In this document: positions 14,024 through 14,076 of the stretch, piece by piece | How positions within the stretch are numbered: the stretch's first letter is position 1 | Layout of the letters: each line of letters opens with the position of its first letter | The notes under the pieces: generated by a model | Seen by the model: only the letters and a program-made list of their open reading frames with translations | The model's database searches: none | What the model was told of the DNA's origin: nothing | Position numbers and translations under genes: made by a program | Source: Clostridiales bacterium | GTDB lineage: Bacteria; Bacillota; Clostridia; Oscillospirales; Oscillospiraceae | Assembly: GCA_021205375.1 (NCBI GenBank) | Contig: JAJPXR010000124.1 | Span: 1 to 14,076, forward strand | Reading direction: 5' to 3' | Length of the DNA: 14,076 bases

Positions 14024-14076
14024 ACCCCTCCACCATGCTTCGCATGGTCCCCCTCCCCTTTCAGGGGCGGCGAGAG
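14024..14076. repeat. Intergenic palindromic element, ACCCCTC family, copy 2 (cut by window edge)
   Basis: It begins with ACCCCTC (14024-14030), then a perfect hairpin ACCATGC/GCATGGT (14032-14038/14042-14048), then CCCCTTTCAGGGG, and ends GAGAG at the last base, where the terminal GAGGGGT of copy 1 would be completed. The CCCCTTTCAGGGG hairpin and the ends match copy 1 at 7196-7257. The first hairpin differs in sequence but not in shape, indicating structural conservation. It lies about 53 bp after the chimeric gene. Confidence 0.65.

Noticed and set aside
12000..14045. 681-codon open frame on the minus strand opposite the chimeric gene
   Set aside because: It is opposite a gene with clear homology on the plus strand and encodes His/Val/Gly/Asp-rich text typical of the antisense of GC-rich coding DNA. 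It has no family motif.

Overview
The window looks like a chromosomal piece of a GC-rich, Gram-positive gut-type Clostridia, possibly Oscillospirales. This is inferred from the YesM/YesN-type two-component pair, a lipoprotein of the DUF3502 solute-binding class, strong AGGAGG ribosome binding sites, Rho-independent terminators and GC-rich intergenic palindromes. No rRNA, tRNA, phage, transposase or CRISPR array was seen.

Layout. Positions 1-155 hold two stem-loops; the one at 62-100 is a good terminator for the first gene. Positions 156-3514 (minus strand) encode a sugar-type solute-binding lipoprotein and, upstream of it, an AraC-type response regulator. Positions 3730-5815 (plus) encode the divergent sensor histidine kinase and a small DUF3237 protein. 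Positions 5935-7158 (plus) encode a cytoplasmic clan GH-A glycoside hydrolase, ending in a strong terminator. Positions 7428-10127 (minus) encode a GH78 alpha-L-rhamnosidase. Divergent from it, 10342-11895 (plus) encodes a type B carboxylesterase. Positions 12021-13970 (plus) encode an in-frame chimera: the N-terminal half of a GPH-family sugar symporter joined to the C-terminal two thirds of an arabinose/fucose-isomerase-like protein.

How it fits together (inference): the locus resembles a cytosolic scavenging unit for rhamnose-containing, possibly acylated, glycosides. The kinase and perhaps the lipoprotein would sense the substrate, the symporter would import it, and the rhamnosidase, GH-A hydrolase and esterase, none with a signal peptide, would dismantle it inside the cell. 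Three plus-strand transcription units share an operator made of two GGTMGGR half-sites exactly 21 bp apart, 37-38 bp before a good -10 box with no recognisable -35. That is how an AraC-family activator site should look, and the locus's own response regulator is the obvious candidate.

The window is rich in small non-coding repeats. Two homologous ~175-bp MITE-like elements bounded by inverted arrays of an AGCTAAY heptamer flank the response regulator gene. A 35-bp palindromic repeat is inserted twice, in opposite orientations and in different reading frames, inside the rhamnosidase gene without breaking it. A third family (ACCCCTC...GAGGGGT) lies at 7196-7257 and at the right edge.
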